Source of the DNA: Tribonema minus | Lineage: Eukaryota > Sar > Xanthophyceae > Tribonematales > Tribonemataceae | Assembly: GCA_017506865.1 (NCBI GenBank) | Contig: JAFCMP010000002.1 | Coordinates: 1,116,001 to 1,180,000 of the forward strand | DNA length: 64,000 nucleotides | Direction: 5' to 3' | Shown here: one piece after another, positions 55,101 to 63,399 of the stretch | Layout of the letters: each line of letters begins with the position of its first letter | Position numbering within the stretch: position 1 is the stretch's first letter | Position numbers and translations under genes: made by a program | The notes under the pieces: model-generated | Told to the model about the DNA's origin: nothing | Database searches by the model: none | The model's input: the letters and a program-made list of their open reading frames with translations, nothing else

Positions 55101-58046
55101 GGTTTGAGCGCTGACGCGCCGCCGTTGGCGACCCCAGTCCCGACAGCATGTCTGAAACGAGCGGCAGCACCTGCCGCAGAAAAGGTGGCATGTTCAAGGG
55201 GTTTGGGTGTATGCTGGGCCTTCAGGCTAGGGTCAGGGGATGTTGCTGAGCGCTGCCATCAGTGACACCAGCTCCCGACAGCATGTCCGAAACGGGCGAC
55301 AGGACCTGACGAACATAAGCAGCGCATTATAATCTGAACAGGGTTGGTTAGGGTTAGACGTTTAGGATCAGGTCTGGGTTTGAGCGCTGACGCACTGCCT
55401 CAGCCCCAAGAGCAGGTGTCTGACACGAGCAACAGCATCTGGTGCACAGTCTTGTGGCGCTTGCACACAGAGTTATAGGTTTCAGCATACATACACTCAT
55501 CAAGTCTGTGGATGAAACACACGCCATCTCGTGCAGCAAAGCGCAGCATCCACAAATTGTAGGAAGTGCTTTGCACGTTCACGCTGTCGTAAGCAGAGCT
55601 GTGCTTAGGAGCTGAAGCAGCACACGATGCACCAGAAGCCGTGCAAAGAACATTGAGAGGGAGAACATGTCAGCACAGCTCATTTTCGACATTTGCTGTC
55701 CTGCGGCAAGTATCCAATCACTTCATCAAGTCATATTGCCAGGGAGAATATTAAGGTCACAGCATCTATGAGTCACTATCACATAAGTGTAACATCGACA
55801 GGATCATGGGGTTGTGGGTTGCGCAGTCAGCGCTTGCCACGGACATTGCCGGGCGTTTACACAAGTGAGCCTGATGTCGCTGTGCACGTGCCAGGCGGTG
55901 CACCTACGCGGTGCGTTATTTCACCTGCCCTAGAGCTCACTACTGCTAGCAGCGGCTCGTATCTCTGCCTGTTTTCAGGTGTCAGAACGCGGCATGGCCA
56001 CTGCAGATCGGCGTCCGTCCGTGTTGTAGACAATCGCATGCCGCCTTGCCTTGCGTTACTTGTGCTCACAGCTTGCACTGTGCATTTGAAACAGTGAGAC
56101 GAAGTAGTGTGCTGATCATGCCGAGCCTGAAAGTGTTTCCAGAGTATCGAATAAATAACGAATGTGCCTTGACGAATGTGCCTTGCTCCTCACACCTCGA
56201 CCGCTGCTTGCAGGTGCCTATTTACCACATGGCAGGAGGACCAAGAGGAAGAGCAGCAGCGGCAAGGTGGACATCCCCGCTATCGAGGCACGCCTCACGG
56301 AGCTGCTTGATGATGGGCCATTGCCTAAAATCGTGGTCTTCGACATAGACTATACCTTGTGGCCGCTTTGGATAGGTACGCTCTTGGAAAGAGGACGCAT
56401 TCCTGCGGTCAAAGATGACCGGATGTGGCAGGATGTCAGATGTTGGCCTTCAGGCTAGGGTTAGGGGATATATTGCTGAGCACTGCTGTCAGCGGCCCCG
56501 GCCCCGAAGGCATCTCTGCCACCGGCCATGGCACCTGGCGCATGAAGATAACGTATGTTACTGATTGGGGTCGGGGTTCGGCCTTCAGGCCAGGGTGATG
56601 GGATATACTGCTGAGCGCTGAGCATAACAATACGCGTTGCGGCAGCGCACCTCGCGCGGCGACCGCTGCTGCCGCGCCTGCGCGACGCCTGCATTCAACG
56701 CCTCCCTGGCACCACTGCGATATCAGCATGTATTAGTACTGAAAACAGCTTGAAATGAGCACACATGCACACGGCAGCACGTGCCGCCGCCGTCACCGCC
56801 GGCGCCGCTGCGCACCTCGCGCAGCGACCGCCGCTGCCGCGCCTGAGAAGTTACATACCATCATGGTGAAAACCTGTTGTAAATGAGCAATGCAGACACA
56901 TTTGTAAATCTACATGCACATATCCGCACGCGCCGTCGCAGCGCACCTTGCACAGCGATAGACGCTGCCGCGCCTGCGTGACGCTCGCGTTGAGCGCCTC
57001 TCTCGCTGGGGTATTAGTACAAGTAGTACTACATACAGCTGTAAAGTAAGCGCGGCAGCATGTGCCGCCGCCGCAGCCTTAGGGTTAGGGAGCCGCTGCG
57101 CACCTCGCGCAGCGACCGCCGCTGCCGCGCCTGAGCATCAGGTGACATACCATCAGGATGATAACTTCTTGTAACTGACCAGTACATCCATACACATACA
57201 CATATCCGTACTACCTGCATCGTCAATCCACTGTCCTCTTCTGGGTCCGTGAATACCCACGGCCTGCAGACTGTCTTTGGCGGGCAGCTCACAATCAAGG
57301 CGAGGGTGACACGCCAAGCAGGGTAATTGTCATCATACTTCACGAGGTGCAGCAGCAGCTGTACCGCATATTTGTACACATATCTGCACGTGTTGCCGCA
57401 GCGCACCTCGCGCAGCGACCGCCGCTGCCGCGCTTGCACGACGGTCGCGCTCAGTGCCTCTTTGGCGCTGCCGAGACACCGTATTAGTATTCAGAACATC
57501 TGAGCAGTAGGCACACATGCACACCGCCGCTGCCACGCCTGCGCGACGCTCGCGCTCAGCGCCTTTCTGGTACCACTGCGATATCAGTATGTATTGGTAC
57601 TACTACCACCAATAGCGCCTCTCTGGCACCACTGCGACATCGGTATGTATCAGTGCAAAAAGCAGCTTCAAACAAGCACACATGCACGCGTCAGCACAAG
57701 GCGCCACCGCCGCCGCAGCGCACCTCACGCAGCGACCGCCGCTGCCGCGCCTGCGCGACGCTGGCGTTGAGCGCCTCCGGCTCCATCGAGAAGCGCCGCA
57801 GCCGCCCGGGGCTCTCGCTCTGCGCGCGCAGCACCTGCGCGTCGCTGCGCCGCCGCGGCCGTGCCGCCACCGCCGCTGCCGCCGCTGCCACCGCCGCCAC
57901 CGCGCCGCCGCCGCCGCCGCCGCCGTGCCGCGAACTGCCGCCGTGTCGAGAGCTGCCCGGGGAGGCGGGCCGCGATGCGCTGCCTTCGGAGCGTGGGCTG
58001 CCGCCGCATGCGGCTGCTGCCTCGAGGGCGTCGTGGCCGGCGTGCC
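46368..58046 (-). CDS. RGS-domain-like protein, minus-strand gene with at least eight exons
   Basis: Exons in transcript order: 58046-57724, 55035-54877, 53979-53890, 52617-52432, 51047-50823, 49905-about 49120, 47787-47674, 46496-46368. Six of the eight (all but the first and the 49.1-49.9 kb exon) are exact multiples of three with phase-0 ends. Joined, they read like an RGS box: ERILCNKAGEPFTLASFMHF, FLDEGVEFWLEVERFK, AARIYAEFLRPGSAREVN and, after a long Ser/Cys-rich insertion, LIQRDAYPRYVALHERRLQ. RGS proteins speed GTP hydrolysis by G-alpha subunits. The N-terminal exon is Gly/Ala/Arg-rich; the C-terminus is EIIM. Missing exons between 55 and 57.7 kb and the true start are unresolved. The introns are full of exon-edge copies. 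Confidence 0.7.
46540..47120 (-). repeat. Echo copies of the terminal exon edge and intron segment
   Basis: Four units begin TTGAGC(G/A)CTGA(C/T)TTCA.GGCGA (near 46538, 46789, 46945 and 47056). Several are followed or preceded by degraded copies of GGCCTCGTGGAGCGCGA..AG, the first bases of the terminal exon. They lie in the intron upstream of that exon. Confidence 0.7.
47674..47787 (-). CDS. RGS-like exon, C-terminal helices
   Basis: 38 codons, in frame at both ends: LIQRDAYPRYVALHERRLQM then FLGGKTTQDSQEAAHIVE. The DAYPRY segment corresponds to the D-S/F-Y/P-R-F signature at the end of RGS boxes. The donor GAG/GTTGGT is weak; a nearby alternative is possible. Confidence 0.6.
48159..48192 (+). 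repeat. Interstitial telomere-like tract (CCCTAA)
   Basis: Four perfect CCCTAA units plus a variant CCTTAA. An opposite-orientation short tract (GGGTTAGGGTTAGG) lies at about 48847-48860. Both fall in an intron of the RGS-like gene. Confidence 0.9.
49120..49905 (-). CDS. Large exon of the RGS-like gene with Cys/His/Ser repeat
   Basis: Starts after a perfect polypyrimidine run and GCGCAG with RIHNTEMATVDEQDDENDRR. An acidic and Ser-rich section is followed by about six imperfect repeats of ERCSSSTAEHCG (49440-49680), then an Ala/His-rich stretch, an acidic run and LRVVHWKQL-like residues near the end. The 3' boundary is uncertain: GTGAGT at 49142 is the stronger donor, while GTTGTG after 49120 keeps phase 0. 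Regularly spaced Cys and His could bind metal or be disordered. This exon falls inside the RGS box as an insertion. Confidence 0.55.
50396..50430 (+). repeat. Interstitial telomere-like tract (CCCTAA), longest in window
   Basis: Five perfect CCCTAA units plus a partial one, within the intron between the 50.8-51.0 kb and 49.1-49.9 kb exons. Confidence 0.95.
50823..51047 (-). CDS. Ser-rich exon of the RGS-like gene
   Basis: 75 codons with phase-0 ends (acceptor ATGTGCAG, donor CGA/GTATAT). It encodes VAQAADAEARRLANKSPTSS, a Gly/Ser run, then YVDSLAEPEWSELDWSDAAL-EAAGR. A degraded copy of its first bases (GGCGCAGGCAGTACATGCGG on minus) lies upstream near 51260. Confidence 0.6.
51060..51235. repeat. 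Short intronic tandem units with GTGTCAG.GCTCA and TTTCAGGAGACTG
   Basis: Three units of about 60 bp carry GTCAGTGCTCA or GTCAACGCTCAGG, then TTTCAGGAGACTG.GTCAG and GTCC.CCTG. They resemble the branch-site-like words found beside other echo copies of this gene. Confidence 0.6.
51785..52310 (-). repeat. Echo copies of the 3' edge of the RGS core exon
   Basis: Three copies (about 51785-51870, 51972-52060, 52222-52310) of the last ~75 bp of exon 52432-52617 plus its donor: plus-strand ACCGC.GACATGG.....GC followed by CGCGCACGGCGCTGCTGAC. They carry substitutions that break some frames. All lie downstream of the exon, in its own intron. Confidence 0.85.
52114..52184. repeat. (TG)n microsatellite
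   Basis: About 70 bp of TG dinucleotides with two TA interruptions, lying between two echo copies in the RGS-like gene intron. Confidence 0.95.
52432..52617 (-). CDS. RGS core exon
   Basis: 62 codons, phase 0 at both ends (acceptor CGCCAG, donor GCG/GTACGT). FLDEGVEFWLEVERFK matches the conserved E-N-x-x-FW-x-x-x-E-x-(F/Y)-(K/R) segment of RGS boxes. AARIYAEFLRPGSAREVNVS matches the A-x-x-I-(Y/F)-x-x-(F/Y)-(L/I)...-V-N segment. The conserved Asn of many RGS boxes is replaced by Val in GVEFW. Confidence 0.7.
52640..53350 (-). repeat. Echo copies of the 5' edge of the RGS core exon
   Basis: 52735-52812 repeats the acceptor and first ~75 bp of the core exon (CTCGTCCAAGAACTGGCGGT on plus), with FLDEGVEFWLEVERFK conserved. 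A more decayed copy is at about 53265-53350. Repeated GGCAGTT(G/A)CGG(C/G)CAGTT words fill the spacers. Confidence 0.8.
53685..53822 (-). repeat. Echo copies of the 3' edge of exon 53890-53979
   Basis: Two copies (about 53685-53725 and 53782-53822) of the exon end plus donor: CCCCACCTGCTCCTTGG.(A/G)AAGTGC.TGAA.GAC on plus. The minus-strand residues TLASFMHFAKEQ are preserved in one of them. Confidence 0.85.
53890..53979 (-). CDS. RGS N-terminal helix exon
   Basis: 30 codons, phase 0 (acceptor TGTGCAG, donor CAG/GTGGGG). GIVPPLERILCNKAGEPFTL then ASFMHFAKEQ matches the L..LL.D..G...F..FL..E start of RGS boxes and joins directly to FLDEGVEFW in the next exon. Confidence 0.65.
54510..54840 (-). 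repeat. Echo copies of the 3' edge of exon 54877-55035
   Basis: Three copies (about 54515-54560, 54617-54670, 54777-54835) of the exon end plus donor: plus-strand CAGCAC.GAC..GGCGAGTTT then CGCGCTTTCTCGTCC, each followed by ACACACCAGAGACTCTGACT-like intron sequence. A decayed fourth lies near 54690-54740. Confidence 0.85.
54877..55035 (-). CDS. Charged linker exon of the RGS-like gene
   Basis: 53 codons, phase 0 (acceptor CACCAG, donor CTG/GTGAGT): VLSPVSDMLSGLGSPTAARQ followed by a basic stretch and the acidic DSDEEQDEKARKLAESVL. Probably helical. Both edges are copied repeatedly in the flanking introns. Confidence 0.65.
55100..55445 (-). repeat. Echo copies of the 5' edge of exon 54877-55035
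   Basis: Three copies (about 55125-55175, 55255-55310, 55395-55442) containing the acceptor and CTG.CGCC.GTTTC.GACATG (minus). Each is preceded on the plus strand by GGTTTGAGCGCTGACGC or GCTGAGCGCTGCC and by GGTTAGGGTT/GGCTAGGGTCAGG telomere-like words. Another decayed copy is at 56488-56540. Confidence 0.85.
56215..56376 (+). CDS. Exon of a magnesium-dependent phosphatase 1-like (MDP1, HAD) protein
   Basis: A plus-strand segment after GCTTGCAG encodes AYLPHGRRTKRKSSSGKVDI, then LTELLDDGPLPKIVVFDIDY and TLWPLWI, followed by GTACGC. The P-K-(L/I)-V-V-F-D-(L/I)-D-Y-T-L-W-P-(F/L)-W block is the N-terminal catalytic motif of MDP1, HAD-family phosphatases whose first Asp forms the phosphoaspartate. 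I found no downstream exons with the rest of the fold, so this is a gene fragment or a gene with distant exons. It lies antisense inside an intron of the RGS-like gene, directly followed by echo sequence at 56448. Confidence 0.7.
56460..57570 (-). repeat. Echo array of the 3' edge of the N-terminal exon
   Basis: At least six copies (about 56638-56705, 56808-56850, 56938-57000, 57098-57135, 57400-57470, 57515-57570) of plus-strand GCGCACCTCGCGCAGCGACC and GCCGCTGCCGCGCCTG, encoding on minus QARQRRSLRE plus the donor. Spacers share words such as CACTGCGATATCAGTATGTA and GTATTAGTACT. All are downstream of exon 57724-58046. A possible short true exon (PWVFTDPEEDSGLTMQ, about 57222-57270) lies within. 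Confidence 0.85.
57724..58046 (-). CDS. N-terminal low-complexity exon of the RGS-like gene
   Basis: 323 nt with acceptor GCCACCAG and donor GAG/GTGCGC. It encodes an Ala/Gly/Ser/Arg-rich stretch, then RRRSDAQVLRAQSESPGRLR and RFSMEPEALNASVAQARQRR-SLRE. The frame is chosen by homology with the echo copies and by its donor phase 0. Upstream exons were not identified. Confidence 0.5.
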
Positions 58047-58139
58047 CTGGTGGCAGCGCTCAGCGTTCAGGGGTAGGTAGGTAGGGTTAGGACTGGAGAC
58101 ACAGTTCACTCGTGGTATCGAGTCGCATTTACTACTGGT

Positions 58140-58495
58140 GCTGCCGCCGCATGCGGCTGCTGCCTCAAGGGCGTCGTGGCCGGCATGCCCTGGGGGCAGC
58201 ACTCAGTGTTCAGGGATAGGTAGGTAGGTTTAGGACCCCAGGGCAGCGCTCAGCATTCAAATTAGGTAGGTAATCCTTAAGACAGGCAATGCAGATTATT
58301 AGTGGTAGGCTGCCGCCGCATGTGACTGCCTTGAGGGCGCGTGGCCGGAACGCTGAGCGTCAAGGGAAGGTAAGTAGACACCGAGTGAGAGTTAGAGGTT
58401 GAAGATTTGGGGCGCTAGTAAATTACTGCTTCGTGGAAGGATCAGGCTGCAGGCGCACGCGGCCGCCTCCATGGCGTCATGACGGCGTGCCCTGT
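58140..58495 (-). repeat. Echo copies of the 5' edge of the N-terminal exon
   Basis: Copies near 58140-58200, 58310-58350 and 58440-58495 of GCCGCATGCGGCTGCTGCCT...GGGCGTCGTGGCCGGC (plus), each followed by GCAGC.CTCAG.GTTCAGGG-like sequence, the same string that precedes the true acceptor at 58046. GGTAGGTAGG runs separate them. Confidence 0.85.
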
Positions 58496-58499
58496 GTGA

Positions 58500-61225
58500 G
58501 CACGCTTAGCGTTCAGCACCGGTAGGCGGTGAATTACTTAGAGCTAGGATTTGAGGAAGCAGCTCAGGCGTGGTGCTGCGCGGCTCTTGGCGGCAGGGGG
58601 GGGGAGAGCGCCTGCGACGCTGTGGTGTGTAGGTATAGTGATTCATTCCACATTGTGCGTCATCAGTGCCTTCATGGCCGATGAGGTTTTGCATAGGCGG
58701 CACCCTTTTGGTTCTCTCGCTGTGAGGTCGTGGCCGCCACGAGCGTGCGGCGGGTGCCACATGGGGTGACCAGGAAGGGAGGACAGAGTTCAGTCTGACT
58801 CTGAGTCTGACATACCTGTGTCACACCTGACGCTCATCTGCCTCATGGGGCGCTGCCATGCGCGGCTGTTGAAAGGAACCCTGGCTGAGCACTGCTATAT
58901 CTGTCACGCGCGGCTGCAAGTTGTGGATTCCAACCACAACTACCATCAACCTGCCTGCTGCACAAGCGCCTCTGCATGGCATCGCATGGTGAATCGAGGC
59001 AACCCCACTGTGGGTGAACAAAAACCGACAACTGTGCTGAGGCGCAATTGTACGCTACATTGCAAGCATCATAGTGCCGTTGCCGTTTCCGGCCTGGTAT
59101 GACGGCATGACTGCTATGGCACCGGGTCCGTGCTATGCGCTATCTTGCGAATGAACATGTGATTTATGGTTCATGAGAGATGTGCTCGCAGCATTCATGC
59201 ATGCAGGGGATGTCATCGCCAGTGGGGTTGTGCTGAGGGCTATACCTGACTCAACTTCAGGCAAACCGCAACTGACGCATTGCCTGAGCGCCGTCTCTCT
59301 GACCACTTCTGTGAAGCTAAGTCTACAGCTGTGCTGCAGTCGCAGGCCTCATCACAATTTATTCTAGGCATGAACCAGGGGTGGCAACTGATACTAGCTG
59401 ACTACGTGGTCATGAAGCTTGTGTCTAGCAGCAGTGTGTCACCTTTCAAGAAAATGAATGTCTATATGGGTCGATGATCCAGACAGAACATCAGCCGATT
59501 GGCCTGGCGGTGCATTAGGTTGACTGACAGGGACAACGCACCCTAAGTGCTTTCTGTCAGCAGCAAGTGCCTGCGAAATGAAGTCTCTTCGGTATGCTGA
59601 ACGTAGCAGGTCATCGGCGCAAGGTCTCGTTCTCTAGCATACGCCCTCGGGCGTGCATGGACAGACTCCCAACAGAGTGAGGCCACAACGACGCCAACAA
59701 CGCTGAAACGAGCAGTGCTGCTCCACAACCTGGCCATGACTAAGGTGGGGCCCTATCAGGCATGTCGGCACGCAGCCACGTGCGGTATTCTAAGTGCTCA
59801 CCTGGCGACAGGGACAGCGACCTTATGATTCCTCGCACTCCCGTCATGCCTCTCTCGCCAGGTCCACGGCTTCCAGGTACGTGTAGATGTCAATGTTCCT
59901 AGTAACACAAGCCTGCGTCCGAGGCTATCCAGACACGCTCGCCCCCCAGCACCTCCATCCAATGTTACACTCAGCAGCCTAGCTCAACCTTGGTTGAGTG
60001 AAAGTGGCGGTTACAGGATGATGAAATTCAAGAATGAGAATTAGCCATGGTCATTCAAGATCAGCCAGGGCAGTCGACAACAAGCAATCACTTGAGTCCA
60101 GGGTGCGTTCCGCGCTTGCCATCTCGTCAAGCACCTGGAAGCATGGCTGTATACGTCATTGATGGTGCCTTGGACGGCAGTTTCACTGTGGCACACCGCT
60201 TGAGGGAGAGAAACCTACAGGATAGAAGAATATGTACTGTAAGAGTATGTGCAGTACAGACATGATACCGTTAGCAACTGGCTCCCAGGGCACACAGTGT
60301 GTGCGCATAAGTGCATCATATCCGATCCAACGGCAGCTACCACTATTGCTACTCCTATCACTTCCCACCACTACAGCACAACTGCCCTCCCCCAGCCGTG
60401 CGGAACTCAGCAGCCGGACTGCTACCAGTTACATGCCAGTGGCATGTGTGCAGACTGCTGAACGCTTCTGCCGTTGAAGTGAAGCTGCTGCCGGATTCTT
60501 TATGCTGCTGCATCATTTGCTCTAGAGGTGGCGAGGTCCGACAGAGTCACTGATGGCATCAACCCATGATTGATCTGCAGTGCCCTTGAAATGCGCGCTT
60601 GTATTGGTGGCCTAGCCATTGTCGACTCAACTATCCAGTAGCACAAATATATGAATGCAAATGATTGGATCTGCAGTGGAAACCAGCCTTGAGACCACTG
60701 TAGTTATATTGACGGTTGCAAAAGGCCCTGGTGATCAAGGAAGTTTGCCAAACTTTCAAAATGTTCAAAAGGTTGTAAACGTCTTGACGTCAATGAAACA
60801 TATGCTCAAATCCGCTGAATGACATCACCATTTGGGTTTTCTCCTCCAGCTACACGTGGAAGTGTTGACAATCAATTGGCTCGAAGTGCAGCGGTGCACC
60901 GGCACTGCATTGCACAAGGCAACAGCTGCCAGTGCAGCACATGTGCTGCAGGTCTGGCGCTAGCAGGTAGCGCCTTCTTATGATGCGTGCCCTGCTTAGC
61001 ATTTGACTCAATCTGCGTCAGTGGCTTGGGAGTCCCCTGAGGCCTATTTTCCACAAGACACACCTAGCAGCAACATATCATGCTTTGGAGCTTGGTATTT
61101 GGTAACATCCGTTGTGGAATGCGAACTTCGTTGAACCAACTGGACGATGATCTTGACAATGTGTGTGGCGACCCGACTCGGACACAGAGCCTCTAGACAC
61201 AATAAGTTAGGCTCATACCTTTTTG
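58500..61225. other. Region without a recognisable gene
   Basis: No chain of exons or domain motif was found. A plus-strand frame at about 59170-59470 (including GMNQGWQLILADYVVMKLVS) is mildly protein-like and could be an exon. The interval may hold the promoter and first exon of the RGS-like gene. Confidence 0.3.
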
Positions 61226-61229
61226 ACCT

Positions 61230-61490
61230 CAGTTTTTGGCACCAGGCAGGTGCCAACAAGGCATCAGCGGCCAGTCTGAGATGATTGTGGACTTTTGTGG
61301 ATGTGACAATTTAAACTTCTCATCCAATGCCTGTACAAGCACTGGCAACATGTCATGCAGTCGCCGGCGGCTCCACAGCCTCAGGCTGTTGGCTCGCCTG
61401 TACATTGTGCTGATGATCAACATTGAAATTCGGATGACCTCACTACTAGAGGCGCAGAAGGGAGGACGGTTGGTGGCGCAGACAACTTGA
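61230..61490 (-). CDS. Possible exon, minus strand, unidentified
   Basis: An open minus-strand frame with protein-like composition: SEVIRISMLIISTMYRRANS then LRLWSRRRLHDMLPVLVQAL. It stops shortly after GAKN. No domain recognised and splice sites not fixed; it may belong to the same transcript as 62862-63185. Confidence 0.25.
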
Positions 61491-61604
61491 AGGAGCCCCC
61501 GGGGCCCCGCGTGGCAGCTAACAGTGTGTGCTATGCGCCTCCGAGTCTGCGCATACTCTAAGTGCTCCTTGCTAGTACTACTAGTAGCGGCGTCCGAGGC
61601 GGGC

Positions 61605-63300
61605 GGCACGACATCCCTGTGCACTTTCAAAGTGCCGCCCTCTGGGAGATGTGTAATGCAGTGTTTCCTCTGGCTGCAGCGGATTGTGGAAGCCGATCCA
61701 GAACAAGGAATGGATTTTGGGCTCTGATGCGGGGGCGGAGGGGGGGGCGGGGGGGAGGGGGAGGGGCGTGTGCGCTTTTACAAAGTAGCGAGCCACTGCA
61801 TACAGTCTGCAGTCATGCATGCACGCATGACGGTGTACTGCGAATTGAAGTTGAATTGCAGCGCACGACACGGTATACGTTGAAGTACGTACTTTATGGA
61901 TGTTGACATTCTCTTTGTCACACACGGTGCGTAATGTGTATTGTGCACTCCTGCTGCACATTGTGCCTGCCCACTGCAATACAGCCTTGCAAAGCCGTGA
62001 TTGCAGGTAGCCTTGCCATCTGAGCTTCAGCTTGCCCAGATTTTAACCCTCTGTGATAAGACCTGAAGTAACGGTCAACAACACGCCACTTCACCAGAGA
62101 CATCTACGCAGTTGACAATAACAACAACGCACCTTCAGAGTTGGACACCGCAATTTGGGTCTGTTCGAGTCGCGTGAGATTGGGAACAGCATCCCAGCTG
62201 CCCTGTTCAAGCGTGCATAAGACCTGTTGAGGGGTCACCTGCGCCCCCCAAGCCGAGCACAGCATGCCAGTATTGAAGTTAGTCAGCAGCGTGCTGCATA
62301 CAATGATGTCCTGTATATGATGATGTCAAGGCCATGTAATAGTTTGGGTACTTGCAAGCACGACGCTTCGCATGAACAGCACTTAGATACGTGGCCGTAT
62401 GCCATTGTTGTATGCCATGTTAGCAGGACCGCCACAGCGTAGAGTACTACAAAACATGTGGGCTCAAACATACAAACGTAAATACCAGTTTTGCATGTCA
62501 TTGAGACGTCGAAGTGCAAATGACGTCATTAGGCTCCAGGAAAACGAAGCACACTGAATACTGTAACCAGGTATTTAGAAAGCTCTGCACGAGCTTGGCA
62601 GGGCATGGCCTGCTTGTTCTGCCTCAAAGAATGAACATTGCACGAGGCTTGAAGCTTTCATAAAAGTATTCCGTGAGGTGCCGTCATGAGGCTGCGCATC
62701 GGCGCAAACCAATGCAACTGCCTCAAATCATCAGCAAGGCATGTCAGTGAGTCTATAAATATGCAGTCGCTGCCTCGAGCTAAATAACATCATATGTAGA
62801 AGTGGTCAAGTTTGCTTCTGCTGCTGTGTGGTGCTTTGTGTGCCGTTTCAGCTCACAAACTCTACCACACACTCCAGGTCCTCCCGCTTCACCCCGCCCT
62901 CGCCTGGTCCCACTGGCAGGTCAACAAAACGGCTGGACCGCTGCAGCACGTCGCGGCACGCGGCGTGCGCAGCGCTCAGCATTGCCAGCTCATTGTCGGT
63001 CACGTTAAGCGGCGGCAGCGGCAGCGCGATAAAGGAGTCCTCACGCGCGTTCAATTGACTCAAGTTCTTGATGAGGGCCCTTGTCTTGAACTCCATGCCG
63101 GCGTCATTGCAGGCGATGATCATTGCGCTTTGGTCGGTGGAGTCGGCCGCCACTGCCTGTGTCTCCTCAGGCTGATGACTTTGCACACCACCCTGCGGAG
63201 TGAGTGCACGTTGCTTCGCCGGCAACAAGTTGTGGAAGCCAGTCCAAAAGCAGGGGGGTTCTGTTGGGGCGGCGGGCGGCGGGGGGGGGGGGGGGAAGGG
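61605..63300. repeat. Dispersed G-tract repeat, two copies
   Basis: Around 61625-61775 and 63180-63300 a similar series occurs: a short segment, TTGTGGAAGCC.(A/G)TCCA.AA, GGTTCTG or GGGCTCTG, then a long G-rich tract (GGGGCGGAGGGGGGGGCGGG; a run of 14 G near 63281). The minus-strand frame reads F(W)xGFHN-like in both. Confidence 0.55.
62862..63185 (-). CDS. Probable exon of an unidentified minus-strand gene
   Basis: The frame encodes AVAADSTDQSAMIIACNDAG, MEFKTRALIKNLSQLNARED, SFIALPLPPLNVTDNELAML and SAAHAACRDVLQRSSRFVDL, then VKREDLECVVEF. It either ends at TGA two codons later or splices at GAGTTT/GTGAGC. Codon composition is coding-like (GC-rich relative to its flanks) and the stretch is free of low-complexity sequence. 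Family not recognised. Confidence 0.45.
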
Positions 63301-63399
63301 GGACCGGCAAGGAATTGGTGGCGGCACTTGGAGACTTAAGGCAGCACGACACAACATCTCAAAGCTCAGAAAGCGTAGCACAAAACTATGTGGCACAGT

